Source: SZUA-229 sp036567985
Lineage (GTDB): Bacteria; Pseudomonadota; Gammaproteobacteria; SZUA-229
Reading direction: 5' to 3'
Length of the DNA stretch: 18,295 nt
Assembly: GCA_036567985.1 (NCBI GenBank)
Contig: DATCTK010000075.1
Coordinates: 1 to 18,295 of the forward strand
Shown here: piece by piece, positions 1-6,598 of the stretch
Layout of the letters: each line of letters begins with the position of its first letter
How positions within the stretch are numbered: the stretch's first letter is position 1
Program-made: the position numbers and the translations under genes
The notes under the pieces: generated by a model
The model's input: only the letters and a program-made list of their open reading frames with translations
What the model was told of the DNA's origin: nothing
The model's database searches: none

Positions 1-111
1 ATAGAAGCGCTGATTGGTCGCAAGGTATTTCTGCAGTTATGGGTCAAGGTCAAGGCGGGCTGGTCCGACAGTGAAGCCTCGTTGCGCAGCCTGGGCTATG
101 ATGCGGATTGA
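1..111 (+). CDS. era: GTPase Era, C-terminal fragment
   Basis: Only the last 36 codons are in the window, and the gene is cut by the left edge. The reading frame from base 1 ends in TGA at 109-111. The fragment contains IEALIGRKVFLQLWVKVK followed by WSDSEASLRSLGY, which matches the end of the KH RNA-binding domain of Era. Era is a GTPase that binds the 3' end of 16S rRNA and helps mature the 30S subunit. Its place directly upstream of recO, 31 nt away, is the normal rnc-era-recO order and supports the call. The catalytic GTPase domain cannot be examined here. Confidence 0.88.
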   Translation: MEALIGRKVFLQLWVKVKAGWSDSEASLRSLGYDAD

Positions 112-142
112 TTGCTGGCTTCCATAAACCTGTAAATCTCAG

Positions 143-862
143 ATGATGCGTGTTCAACAGCAACCCGCCTATATACTTCACCACCGGCCGTTTCGTGACA
201 GCAGTCAGATTATCGATGTGCTGAGCCGTGACCACGGCCGTTTGTCCTTAATGAGTCGCGGCAGTCGCAGCGCCAGATCACACAACAGGGCCAGCCTGCA
301 GGTGTTTACCCCATTACTGCTGAGCTGGGCCGGGCGTGGCGAACTGCCCACGGTGACCTCGGTGGATCTGCAGCAGAATAATGACAATGGTCGACCCTTG
401 CGTCTCACAGGTAAGGCGCTGCCCAGTGCTTTTTATGTGAATGAGTTGCTGGTCAGGCTGCTGCATAAGCATGATGTACATGAAGGTATTTATCACCTGT
501 ATGCGTCGGTGATCGGGTTGCTGGGGCAGGGTGAAGCCATCGAACCGGTGTTGCGGCTGTTTGAAAAACAGCTGCTGGAAGCACTGGGTTTTGGTCTGAA
601 TTTAAACAGCAATGCCGACACCGGCGAGCCGCTGCAGGCAGACGAGGAATATGCCTATTACCTGGAGCACGGCCCGGTAAGTTTTGCCACGGTGACGGAT
701 GAACTGTTTATTACGCGGCTGTCCGGTGAAAGTTTATTGAGTCTGCATCATAACCAGCTGCAAACAGAGCAGTCGCTGAAGGATGCCAAGCGCCTGATGC
801 GCAGCATCCTTAATTATTATCTGCAGGGAAAACCGCTTAGAAGTCGCGAGCTGTTTCGTTAG
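143..862 (+). CDS. recO: DNA repair protein RecO
   Basis: This encodes 239 aa, the usual RecO length. RecO works in the RecFOR pathway, loading RecA onto SSB-coated single-stranded DNA at gaps and breaks. The N-terminal 80 residues (AYILHHRPFRDSSQIIDVLSRDHGRLSLMSRG, split here only by description) have the OB-fold pattern of RecO: a short strand, the 'R-D-S-S' turn, then a GR-L-LM-RG strand. The rest is the helical RecO C-terminal domain. No zinc-finger cysteines are present, as in Escherichia coli RecO. The start is an ATGATG, so either codon may be used; no strong Shine-Dalgarno precedes it, which suggests coupling to era. The usual downstream neighbour pdxJ is missing, and the gene instead runs convergently into the flagellar cluster. 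Confidence 0.93.
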   Translation: MMRVQQQPAYILHHRPFRDSSQIIDVLSRDHGRLSLMSRGSRSARSHNRASLQVFTPLLLSWAGRGELPTVTSVDLQQNNDNGRPLRLTGKALPSAFYVNELLVRLLHKHDVHEGIYHLYASVIGLLGQGEAIEPVLRLFEKQLLEALGFGLNLNSNADTGEPLQADEEYAYYLEHGPVSFATVTDELFITRLSGESLLSLHHNQLQTEQSLKDAKRLMRSILNYYLQGKPLRSRELFR

Positions 863-910
863 ACAGTCACCTTGCGACCTGCCTAAGCAAAATCAAAAGC
901 TAAAAGAAAA

Positions 911-1019
911 CGCAAATGAACGCGAATAAACGCAAATTGCTTTATGTCTGAACAAATTCGCTGCATCACATCAACATAATCAACATGTTTATATTTGCGT
1001 GCATTAGCGTTTATTTGCG
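911..1019. repeat. Inverted repeat between recO and flgN
   Basis: The 182-nt convergent gap has no gene. It carries two 27-nt arms, at 911-937 and 993-1019, that are inverted copies matching at 23 of 27 positions, with a 55-nt spacer. Each arm is itself built from a roughly 10-nt unit resembling CGCAAATGAA. Such CGCAAATAAACGC repeats are common dispersed intergenic sequences in bacteria (recollection, not searched). The paired transcript could act as a two-way transcription barrier between recO and flgN; there is no clear U-tract. Confidence 0.7.
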
Positions 1020-1044
1020 GATCCACTTTTTAAGTGTTATCCAC

Positions 1045-1506
1045 TCAGGCCTGAATATCATTCAGAATTGAATTGTTGCTTTGCTGGTTGCCTTTTGCAT
1101 TATAGGTCTGGCCATGTTCCTGTTGTGGCGACTTGCCGGTAAGAATGCAGAGCGTGGCCTGGTTGATCTGGCTGCTACGTTGTATCAGCAGGCCATTGAC
1201 CTCATTCTGTTTCTGGCAGTGTTTAACCAGTTTCTGGGTGTTGTTCCATAACTGGATTAGCGAAGGGTCTGCTGCCTGCATAATGCGGCTGTGAATGCTC
1301 TGTGAACCACACAGCTGTTTGCAGTTCTGTTCCAGTTGCTGCAGGGTTTCCACCTGTTGCTGTTTGCGCGGAGCGATCTCCAGCAGTTGTGTATAATCCT
1401 GCTGTTCCAGCGCCTGTTTTTCCTGCAACAGATAGTCGTGCAGTAGCTGGCTTTGCTCGAACAGTGCCTGAACCTGTGACTGTAATTGAGAGAGTGGAGC
1501 AGTCAT
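1045..1506 (-). CDS. flgN: Flagellar export chaperone FlgN
   Basis: This encodes 153 aa, rich in glutamine and predicted to be largely alpha-helical, as FlgN is. FlgN is the cytoplasmic chaperone of the hook-filament junction proteins FlgK and FlgL and escorts them to the export gate. The diagnostic stretch is KLVKHCQKQNEVNGLLIQ (about residues 92-109), followed by a TGKSPQQEHGQTYNAKG tail; the CQ-QNE-NG-LI and TY--KG patterns are typical of the family. It lies 33 nt downstream of flgM and shares its sigma-28 promoter. An AGGA Shine-Dalgarno sits 10 nt before the ATG. Its clients flgK and flgL are not in this window. Confidence 0.88.
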   Translation of the reverse strand: MTAPLSQLQSQVQALFEQSQLLHDYLLQEKQALEQQDYTQLLEIAPRKQQQVETLQQLEQNCKQLCGSQSIHSRIMQAADPSLIQLWNNTQKLVKHCQKQNEVNGLLIQRSSQINQATLCILTGKSPQQEHGQTYNAKGNQQSNNSILNDIQA

Positions 1507-1539
1507 ATGGGTAATGTCCTGGTTGGTGCGGGTGGTGCT

Positions 1540-1854
1540 TTACTCGATCAGTGATTGTTCGATTTTAAGCATGTTCTCGGCGATTTTTTCCGCATCCAGC
1601 GGGTAGTTGCCATCGGCAATCTGTTGTTTGATGGCATCCACGCGCGCCCGGTCGATGCCGGTAGAGCTGTCCAGGTGCTGCTGTAATTCAATCACCTGCT
1701 GCGAGCGGGTAGAAAGGCTTACCGTGTCTTCGGATGCTGGCTTGCTGCCGCTTTTTGCAAGCGCGTCTGCATCATTGGCTTTTGAGCCGGCCGCAGTATT
1801 GTTATTAAGCGCATTGGCCGACGCTCTGTTCATTGGGTTGATTGGGTTAGTCAT
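1540..1854 (-). CDS. flgM: Anti-sigma-28 factor FlgM
   Basis: This encodes 104 aa, typical for FlgM. FlgM binds and blocks sigma-28 (FliA) until the hook is complete, then is exported through the flagellum, releasing late-gene transcription. The N-terminal half is low-complexity and disordered (Asn, Ala, Ser), as expected of an export substrate. The C-terminal half has the sigma-binding helices: DTVSLSTRSQQVIELQQ, then IDRARVDAIKQQIADGNYP (about residues 67-85), and finally LDAEKIAENML. The start is supported by a GGAGCAAGAT Shine-Dalgarno region. A sigma-28 promoter lies in the 79-nt gap from flgA, giving the usual autoregulation of flgMN by the sigma factor FlgM inhibits. Confidence 0.93.
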   Translation of the reverse strand: MTNPINPMNRASANALNNNTAAGSKANDADALAKSGSKPASEDTVSLSTRSQQVIELQQHLDSSTGIDRARVDAIKQQIADGNYPLDAEKIAENMLKIEQSLIE

Positions 1855-1902
1855 ATCTTGCTCCAGGCACCGTGGTGCTCCAATTTCTTTCTCTCACAGC
1901 CT

Positions 1903-1929
1903 GTATCGGCCGCAGTGCAGATAACTTTA
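1903..1929 (-). promoter_or_regulatory. Sigma-28 (FliA) promoter of flgMN
   Basis: On the minus strand the sequence reads TAAAGTTA, 11 nt, GCCGATAC. This is 14 of 16 matches to the FliA consensus TAAAGTTT-N11-GCCGATAA, with exact spacing. The -10 box (1903-1910) lies about 50 nt upstream of the flgM ATG. The 5' leader contains a small GCACC-AC-GGTGC inverted repeat. Confidence 0.9.
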
Positions 1930-1933
1930 GCAA

Positions 1934-2704
1934 TTAATTAATACTGACCACGCCGAGATCCTGTACTACGCCTTCGACAATGCGTTTCGAGGAGTTGTTA
2001 CGCACCTGTACCCGTTCGCCCCTGCTGCCGTTGCTCATGGCGGTTCCAGACATTTTAACCGAATATCCGCGATTTTCGGCAACAATGGATACCAGTTCGC
2101 CTCTTTTTACCAGGGTGGGTGGTTCTACATAATTGGCTTTAATCAGCCGGTTCTGTGGCAGGCGACGCTTCAGTTGCTGGCCAACCAGTTGGTCTATTTC
2201 AGTGTAATAGCCATTACGAACCTGGCTGAGATTGACCTCGATATATTCCAGGTCGTTCTCGCGAAGTATATCACCCCGGTTAAGCGGGCCTGCGCTGTGC
2301 AGTGCCTCGGCATACAGGTTGATGTCGGCATTGAGAAAAACCGTCCAGGGGCTGGCGGAGTCGCATCTTACGTGCACCGTGGTTTTGCCGGAAAAGCGGC
2401 TACCAGGGGCGAGTTGTGCGCTCAGGGGGCGCTCGCAACGGGCAAGGCGTAGGCGGCTATCGAGGCTGCCCATAATAATCTCACTGCGCGAGAAATCATC
2501 CCTGTCAATATTTTGACCGAGGTAATCACGGGCAGTCTGGATAATCTGTTGATGGCTGTGAAGTGCGGGGGGCTGTTCTGGGCTGTCGGGGTTAGCTGGC
2601 TGACTGGCGGCCTGCAGTGGATAAAGGCAAAGCAGGCTGCCGAGGGCGCAGGTGCTGGCGAAAATCCGGGCGAATTTTCTCAGATATACAGAACCGTGTG
2701 TCAT
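1934..2704 (-). CDS. flgA: Flagellar basal body P-ring assembly chaperone FlgA
   Basis: This encodes 256 aa. FlgA is a periplasmic chaperone needed to assemble the P-ring from FlgI subunits. The N-terminus has basic residues (R9, K10, R13) then a hydrophobic stretch to about residue 32, with likely cleavage after LQA (residues 30-32); this is a Sec signal peptide. C90 and C114 could form the periplasmic disulfide. The SAF-like domain follows (about 138-195: LNRGDILRENDLEYIEV, YYTEIDQLVGQQLKRRLPQN), then the C-terminal beta domain with LVKRGELVSIVAENRGYSVK and RVQVRN-SSKRIVEGVVQD. The start codon overlaps the stop of the upstream chemoreceptor gene as ATGA, so the two are translationally coupled. 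flgI, whose product it serves, is not in the window. Confidence 0.93.
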   Translation of the reverse strand: MTHGSVYLRKFARIFASTCALGSLLCLYPLQAASQPANPDSPEQPPALHSHQQIIQTARDYLGQNIDRDDFSRSEIIMGSLDSRLRLARCERPLSAQLAPGSRFSGKTTVHVRCDSASPWTVFLNADINLYAEALHSAGPLNRGDILRENDLEYIEVNLSQVRNGYYTEIDQLVGQQLKRRLPQNRLIKANYVEPPTLVKRGELVSIVAENRGYSVKMSGTAMSNGSRGERVQVRNNSSKRIVEGVVQDLGVVSIN

Positions 2705-4050
2705 GACGAATTAGCCTCGTGTAGCAGATGATCAATCAGTTCAAACAGCTGCTGACTGTACCCGTCCATCTCAACGAGTTTTTGACAGGCAGCATCGGTT
2801 TGGCCTTGTAGTGCTAATTCTGCAATTTCTTTGCCAACTTCATGCACTCGGGCGTGTGGGGCCTCCATCTGCTGAAAATACTCACTGCTGCCAAATTCCT
2901 GTCGGCCCTGGTTGTAGTACCATTGGCCCAGTCGACACTGGGTGTGATCCTTCAGTTCGTCTTCGGGAATAATCTCGCCCCCCATGGCCATGCTGGTCAG
3001 GCGAATTTTCCAGGTAATGTGATCCGCCTTGGCGGTTTGCAGCAGGGTCTGGTCGTGGCCCAGTTCGGCCAGCTGGGCAAACTGGCTCAGAATGGCCGTA
3101 TTGAGTGAGCGGGTATAGTCAGAAATATCACGTACCTGCTGGTTTTCATGCTGTACCGCGAGGGTGATTTCATTCAGTTTGGAGGCCATTTCCGCAGACA
3201 CCGACTGTTGTTCATTAGCCGATGCGGAGATGGTCTGCACCTGGGAGGTTACGTCATTGACCACCGCGGTGACATCCCCCAGGGCAATCGCCACGGTCTC
3301 CAGGCTGTCCAGGCTGGTGCCCAGGCTGTCCTTGCTGGCGCCCATTGAATTGCCCACTTCATCCATCAGGCTGTTCATGGTGGTGGTGACATTTTCAATT
3401 TCCACCGTGGCCTTTTCGGTTTTTGATGCCAGCTGTTTAACTTCATCCGCCACCACCGCGAAGCCACGACCGGCCTCTCCGGCGCGGGCTGCTTCAATCG
3501 CGGCATTGAGCGCCAGCAGGTTGGTCTGGTTGGCAATGTCACGCACAATTGCGGTCAGGTTATTGATTTCGTCGGTAAAGCCGGCAAATTTCTGTACATT
3601 GTTAAACATCGAGCCAAGTGCATTTTCCAGTGAATCCATATCCCCCATCATCGAGGCAATCGCCTGGTTGCCGGATTCGGTTTTGGCATAGCTTTCATTG
3701 GCGCGCGCTGCGGTGGCATTGGCGGATTGTGAAATTTCCGAGGCGGAGGCGGCCATTTCTTCGGTGGCGGTGGCCACACTGTTAATGGCATCGCTAATGG
3801 TGGCCGCTTCCTGCTGTAGCTGCAGGTTCTTGTTGATAATCTCGTAGGTGGCAGCCAGCGAATCCACACCGGCCGCTGCCACATTGGCAATACTGCTGTT
3901 TTGCTGGTTAATCAGGTCGGTGATGCTACTCAGTGCGGCGGCAGAACCTGAATGTTCAGAGGAGAGCCTGGTAAGTTGCTTGATGTCGGCCTGGAGTGCT
4001 GCTTGAAGAATGGGTAGTGCTAGCTTGGTCAGAATAAATGGGCTGGGCAT
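2701..4050 (-). CDS. Soluble methyl-accepting chemotaxis receptor with C-terminal CZB domain
   Basis: This encodes 449 aa. It is a chemoreceptor that would signal to CheA/CheW. No transmembrane segment or periplasmic domain is visible, so it should be cytoplasmic. Residues 1-85 match no domain I know. Residues about 86-320 are the MCP signalling hairpin, with a canonical tip at 168-205 (IVRDIANQTNLLALNAAIEA, then GRGFAVVADEVKQLA). Residues about 340-445 are a zinc-binding CZB domain with its expected ligands: H344 (HITWKIRL), C372 (CRLGQWY), H399 and H403 (HARVH). CZB receptors such as Helicobacter TlpD sense zinc or chlorine oxidants at the zinc-cysteine centre. The layout (soluble, CZB at the C-terminus, no NWETF tail) matches that type. 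It sits between flgA and cheV, which is not usual for this cluster, and overlaps flgA by 4 bp. The ligand is inferred, not shown. Confidence 0.9.
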   Translation of the reverse strand: MPSPFILTKLALPILQAALQADIKQLTRLSSEHSGSAAALSSITDLINQQNSSIANVAAAGVDSLAATYEIINKNLQLQQEAATISDAINSVATATEEMAASASEISQSANATAARANESYAKTESGNQAIASMMGDMDSLENALGSMFNNVQKFAGFTDEINNLTAIVRDIANQTNLLALNAAIEAARAGEAGRGFAVVADEVKQLASKTEKATVEIENVTTTMNSLMDEVGNSMGASKDSLGTSLDSLETVAIALGDVTAVVNDVTSQVQTISASANEQQSVSAEMASKLNEITLAVQHENQQVRDISDYTRSLNTAILSQFAQLAELGHDQTLLQTAKADHITWKIRLTSMAMGGEIIPEDELKDHTQCRLGQWYYNQGRQEFGSSEYFQQMEAPHARVHEVGKEIAELALQGQTDAACQKLVEMDGYSQQLFELIDHLLHEANSS

Positions 4051-4372
4051 GGTGTTCCCGTCTCTCTAGGTGTTTTGGCAATTTAGGGTCGTGGTTTAAA
4101 TCGGTTTTATTGTTATTTATGAGTGGACGCCTGGCGCTAATACGAATCTGCCTGTGATTGTAAATAATGACTAGCGATTAACTCAGTTTAAGCTAGTATA
4201 TTCATATGATTATACTGACTCTTCAGTGAACAATGTGTTCCCGCACACCGCAAGTATAGTGGAAAATCTGTAAAACTTAGGACTGAACTTTATCGTAATC
4301 ATTTCATCGAGCGCAGTTTTTTTGATTAGACTCAAACAGAATCAAAAAAAACTGACACACCGGGAGTAAATA
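4051..4372. promoter_or_regulatory. Divergent control region between the CZB receptor and cheV
   Basis: This is 322 nt with no gene, distinctly AT-rich against its neighbours. It should hold the promoters for receptor-flgA leftwards and cheV-cheR rightwards. I find no convincing sigma-54 or sigma-28 site on either strand. A weak sigma-70-like pair for cheV is TTTAAG (4188-4193), 17 nt, TATACT (4211-4216). On the minus strand a TATAAT is present at about 4210-4215 without a good -35 box. A strong AT-rich hairpin at 4314-4354 is listed separately. Confidence 0.5.
4314..4354 (+). other. AT-rich hairpin in the cheV leader
   Basis: The arms CAGTTTTTTTGATT (4314-4327) and AATCAAAAAAAACTG (4340-4354) pair over 14 bp with a single bulged A and a 12-nt loop. 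The hairpin ends only 6 nt before the CGGGAG Shine-Dalgarno of cheV (4361-4366). It has no GC-rich stem with a U-tract after it, so it does not look like a terminator. It could affect ribosome access, mRNA stability, or act as an operator-like palindrome. The function is not shown. Confidence 0.6.
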
Positions 4373-5335
4373 ATGGCAGGTGTATTAGACAGTGTAGATA
4401 GTCGTACCCGGCTGGCAGGTCATAACCGCATGGAGCTGCTGCTGTTCCGGCTGCAGGGCAAACAGCGCTATGGCATCAATGTGTTCAAGGTGCAGGAAGT
4501 GATTCGCTGTCCCAGGCTCACCCATATGCCGAATGCCAACAGCAAGGTGGTGGGGGTTGCGCATCTGCGTAATAAAACCATCCCGGTAATGGATCTGGGG
4601 CTGGCCATCAGCAATCGGCCGATTACCGACCGTGAGAACAGCTATGTGATTGTGACCGAATACAACCGCTACACCCAGGGCTTCCTGGTGGCCGGTGTGG
4701 ATCGCATAACCAATATGAACTGGAAGGATATTCTGCCGCCACCCAAAGGCAGTGGCTCAGCCAACTACCTGACGGCAGTTACCCATGTGGATGATGAGAT
4801 GATTTCCATCATCGATGTGGAGCGGGTATTTGCGGATATCATGGGCTTCAGTGAAGAAGTATCCGAGAATGTACTGCAGGGCGTCGCCGGTATGAGTAAC
4901 GAAAAACCCCGTCATGTGATGGTGGTAGATGACTCCTCGGTGGCGAGAAACCAGGTGAAGCGGGTGCTGGAAAAAGTCGGTATTGATTGCACCCTGGCGA
5001 ATGATGGACAGGAGGGATATGAGGCGCTGGAGAAGATGATAGCCGATGGCAGTGCTTTGTCAGACAAGATCGCACTGGTGATCTCGGATATCGAAATGCC
5101 GCGCATGGATGGCTACACCCTGACCACGAAAATTCGCCAGCATCCGCAGATGAGAGATATTTACGTGATGCTGCACACCTCGCTCAGTGGTGTGTTTAAT
5201 AACAGCATGGTGGAGCAGGTGGGTGCCAATCACTTTGTACCCAAGTTCAAGCCTAATGAGCTGGCGCACTCGGTGATTAATATCGTAAACAATAAAGATC
5301 CACTGGAAGGCATGGATCAAATTGTCGATACCTAG
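4373..5335 (+). CDS. cheV: Chemotaxis coupling protein CheV (CheW domain plus receiver)
   Basis: This encodes 320 aa, the usual CheV length. CheV couples receptors to CheA like CheW, and its attached receiver domain is phosphorylated by CheA for adaptation. Residues about 18-160 are the CheW-like domain (ELLLFRLQGKQRYGINVFKV, then VQEVIRCP, VVGVAHLRNKTIPVMDL). Residues about 180-308 are a REC domain with the acidic pair D186/D187 (VMVVDDSSVAR), phosphoacceptor D239 (ISDIEMPRMDGY), T269 and K291 (VPKFKP). All phosphorylation residues are intact. A CGGGAG Shine-Dalgarno lies 6 nt upstream of the ATG. It stands first in the cheV-cheR unit, divergent from the CZB receptor, which is a plausible partner. 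Confidence 0.95.
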   Translation: MAGVLDSVDSRTRLAGHNRMELLLFRLQGKQRYGINVFKVQEVIRCPRLTHMPNANSKVVGVAHLRNKTIPVMDLGLAISNRPITDRENSYVIVTEYNRYTQGFLVAGVDRITNMNWKDILPPPKGSGSANYLTAVTHVDDEMISIIDVERVFADIMGFSEEVSENVLQGVAGMSNEKPRHVMVVDDSSVARNQVKRVLEKVGIDCTLANDGQEGYEALEKMIADGSALSDKIALVISDIEMPRMDGYTLTTKIRQHPQMRDIYVMLHTSLSGVFNNSMVEQVGANHFVPKFKPNELAHSVINIVNNKDPLEGMDQIVDT

Positions 5336-5352
5336 GGATCTGGTGCATAATA

Positions 5353-5415
5353 GCCCGCGCTTAAATCCGGTTTTATCAACTGAATACAATTCACCATGCT
5401 GCGTTTAAGCGGGGC
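5353..5415 (+). other. Inverted repeat in the cheV-cheR gap
   Basis: The 109-nt gap contains GCCCGCGCTTAAA (5353-5365) and TTTAAGCGGGGC (5404-5415). They pair over 12 bp with one bulged G and enclose a 38-nt loop. The right arm ends 29 nt before the cheR start. No T-tract follows, so I do not call it a terminator. It may be a processing or translation-control structure. Confidence 0.5.
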
Positions 5416-5444
5416 ATGGCTAACAGGCAACACAGTACAATTAT

Positions 5445-6269
5445 ATGAGCGTTAATTTTTCGCCAGAAGAATACAGGAATTTCCAGCAGTTTCTGGAAAA
5501 AGCCTGCGGTATTGTACTGGGCGACAACAAGCATTATCTGGTGTCCAGTCGCCTTAACCGCCTGATGAAGGAAAATAATATTCCGACATTGCAGGCGTTG
5601 GTGGATAACCTGAATAAAAGCAGCAGCTCGGCACTGCGCACCAAAGTCATTGAAGCCATGACCACCAATGAAACCCTGTGGTTTCGTGATACCTATCCGT
5701 TCCAGATTCTCAGCCAGACGATTCTCGAAGAATTCAAGCAGCAGCGTAAATCCTCGGTGCGCATCTGGTCGGCGGCCTGTTCCAGTGGCCAGGAGCCCTA
5801 TTCAATCAGCATGATTACCGATGAGTTTGTGCGGCACAATGGCGGTCTCAAGGTGGAAGTGGTGGCCACGGACATATCCCAGGCCATTCTTAATGAGGCC
5901 AAACAGGCGAAGTACGATGCGCTGGCATTGGCCCGTGGCCTGTCTGAAGAACGCAAGTTGCTGTATTTTTCGCCCCTCGGTGATCAGTGGCAGGTGAATG
6001 CCAATATCCGTTCGCGGGTGACTTTTCGTGAAGCCAATCTGCTGCAAAGTTACAGTGCGCTGGGCAAGTTCGATGTCATCTTCTGCCGCAATGTGCTGAT
6101 CTATTTTTCCGCCGAGTCCAAGAAAGACATACTGGCGCGCATGGCACAGGCATTAAATCCCCGTGGCTTTCTATTGCTTGGTGCCTCCGAGTCGATTGCG
6201 CAATACTCCGACAAATTTGAAATGGTGCGCGCCAGCAGTGGTGTGGTGTACCGTTTAAAAGCGGTTTAG
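5445..6269 (+). CDS. cheR: Chemotaxis protein methyltransferase CheR
   Basis: This encodes 274 aa, full length. CheR transfers a methyl group from S-adenosylmethionine to glutamates on chemoreceptor signalling helices, setting adaptation against CheB. The N-terminal helical domain (about 1-75) includes FQQFLEKACGIVLGDNKHYL. The methyltransferase domain follows, with TTNETLWFRD (73-82), the SAM-binding loop SAACSSGQEPYS (109-120), the acidic D143 in VVATDIS, and CRNVLIYF (214-221), all standard CheR motifs. The gene ends at a terminator. The ATG at 5445 is the only in-frame start after a stop at 5421-5423, yet no good Shine-Dalgarno precedes it, so translation may be weak or coupled. Confidence 0.95.
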   Translation: MSVNFSPEEYRNFQQFLEKACGIVLGDNKHYLVSSRLNRLMKENNIPTLQALVDNLNKSSSSALRTKVIEAMTTNETLWFRDTYPFQILSQTILEEFKQQRKSSVRIWSAACSSGQEPYSISMITDEFVRHNGGLKVEVVATDISQAILNEAKQAKYDALALARGLSEERKLLYFSPLGDQWQVNANIRSRVTFREANLLQSYSALGKFDVIFCRNVLIYFSAESKKDILARMAQALNPRGFLLLGASESIAQYSDKFEMVRASSGVVYRLKAV

Positions 6270-6275
6270 TACGGC

Positions 6276-6311
6276 CTGGCCGCGGTTATTGACCGCGGTC
6301 GGTTTGTTTTT
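6276..6311 (+). terminator. Rho-independent terminator after cheR
   Basis: An 11-bp stem (6276-6286 with 6292-6302, two G-U pairs) closes a TATTG loop and is followed by TTTGTTTTT (6303-6311). It begins 7 nt after the cheR stop codon. It separates the chemotaxis unit from the flgB operon. Confidence 0.88.
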
Positions 6312-6419
6312 AATTTATAGTCCTCTTTTTATCTCATCCACTTCTTCCCTTAATTAACCCGTTTTCGCCACCCCGGGGCCGCAATTCGTGAACCGGGTTC
6401 TTCCAGTGGCGGGTCTGCT

Positions 6420-6508
6420 GTACTTGCCGCAGGGCGAGTACGGCGGCAACTGCGGGCGGCAACTATGGGCGGCAAACGGCACTGGCAAGTCTTGCCGCTC
6501 TGCCGTTT
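6420..6508 (+). promoter_or_regulatory. Candidate activator-binding array upstream of flgB
   Basis: The heptamer GCGGCAA occurs at 6443, 6456 and 6469 on the plus strand, in an exact 13-nt register, and inverted as TTGCCGC at 6424-6430 and 6492-6498. Two hairpins overlap the ends: 6420-6428 with 6433-6441 (9 bp), and 6474-6481 with 6501-6508 (8 bp plus an inner stem). The array lies about 50 to 140 bp upstream of the sigma-54 promoter, where enhancer-binding proteins such as FleQ, FlrC or FleR normally bind. The binding role is inferred. Confidence 0.45.
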
Positions 6509-6558
6509 ATTTCACCCGCCCCATTATCCAAGTTATTGAAAACTAACACTTAATAAAA

Positions 6559-6575
6559 CTGGCATCGGCTTTGCA
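6559..6575 (+). promoter_or_regulatory. Sigma-54 promoter of the flgB operon
   Basis: The sequence CTGGCATCGGCTTTGCA has GG at 6561-6562 and GC at 6573-6574, separated by the required 10 nt. It matches the TGGCAC-N5-TTGCA consensus except for one position. The predicted transcript start near 6586 is about 13 nt before the flgB ATG, so the leader is very short and carries the AGAGGA Shine-Dalgarno. Sigma-54 control of rod/hook genes is known in Pseudomonas and Vibrio. Confidence 0.88.
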
Positions 6576-6598
6576 ATAGATCCAGCAAGAGGATCGTT

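Noticed and set aside
4188..4216. Firm sigma-70 promoter for cheV
   Set aside because: The -10 (TATACT) is good but the -35 (TTTAAG) matches only 3 of 6, and the region is AT-rich enough to give such pairs by chance; kept only as a weak candidate.
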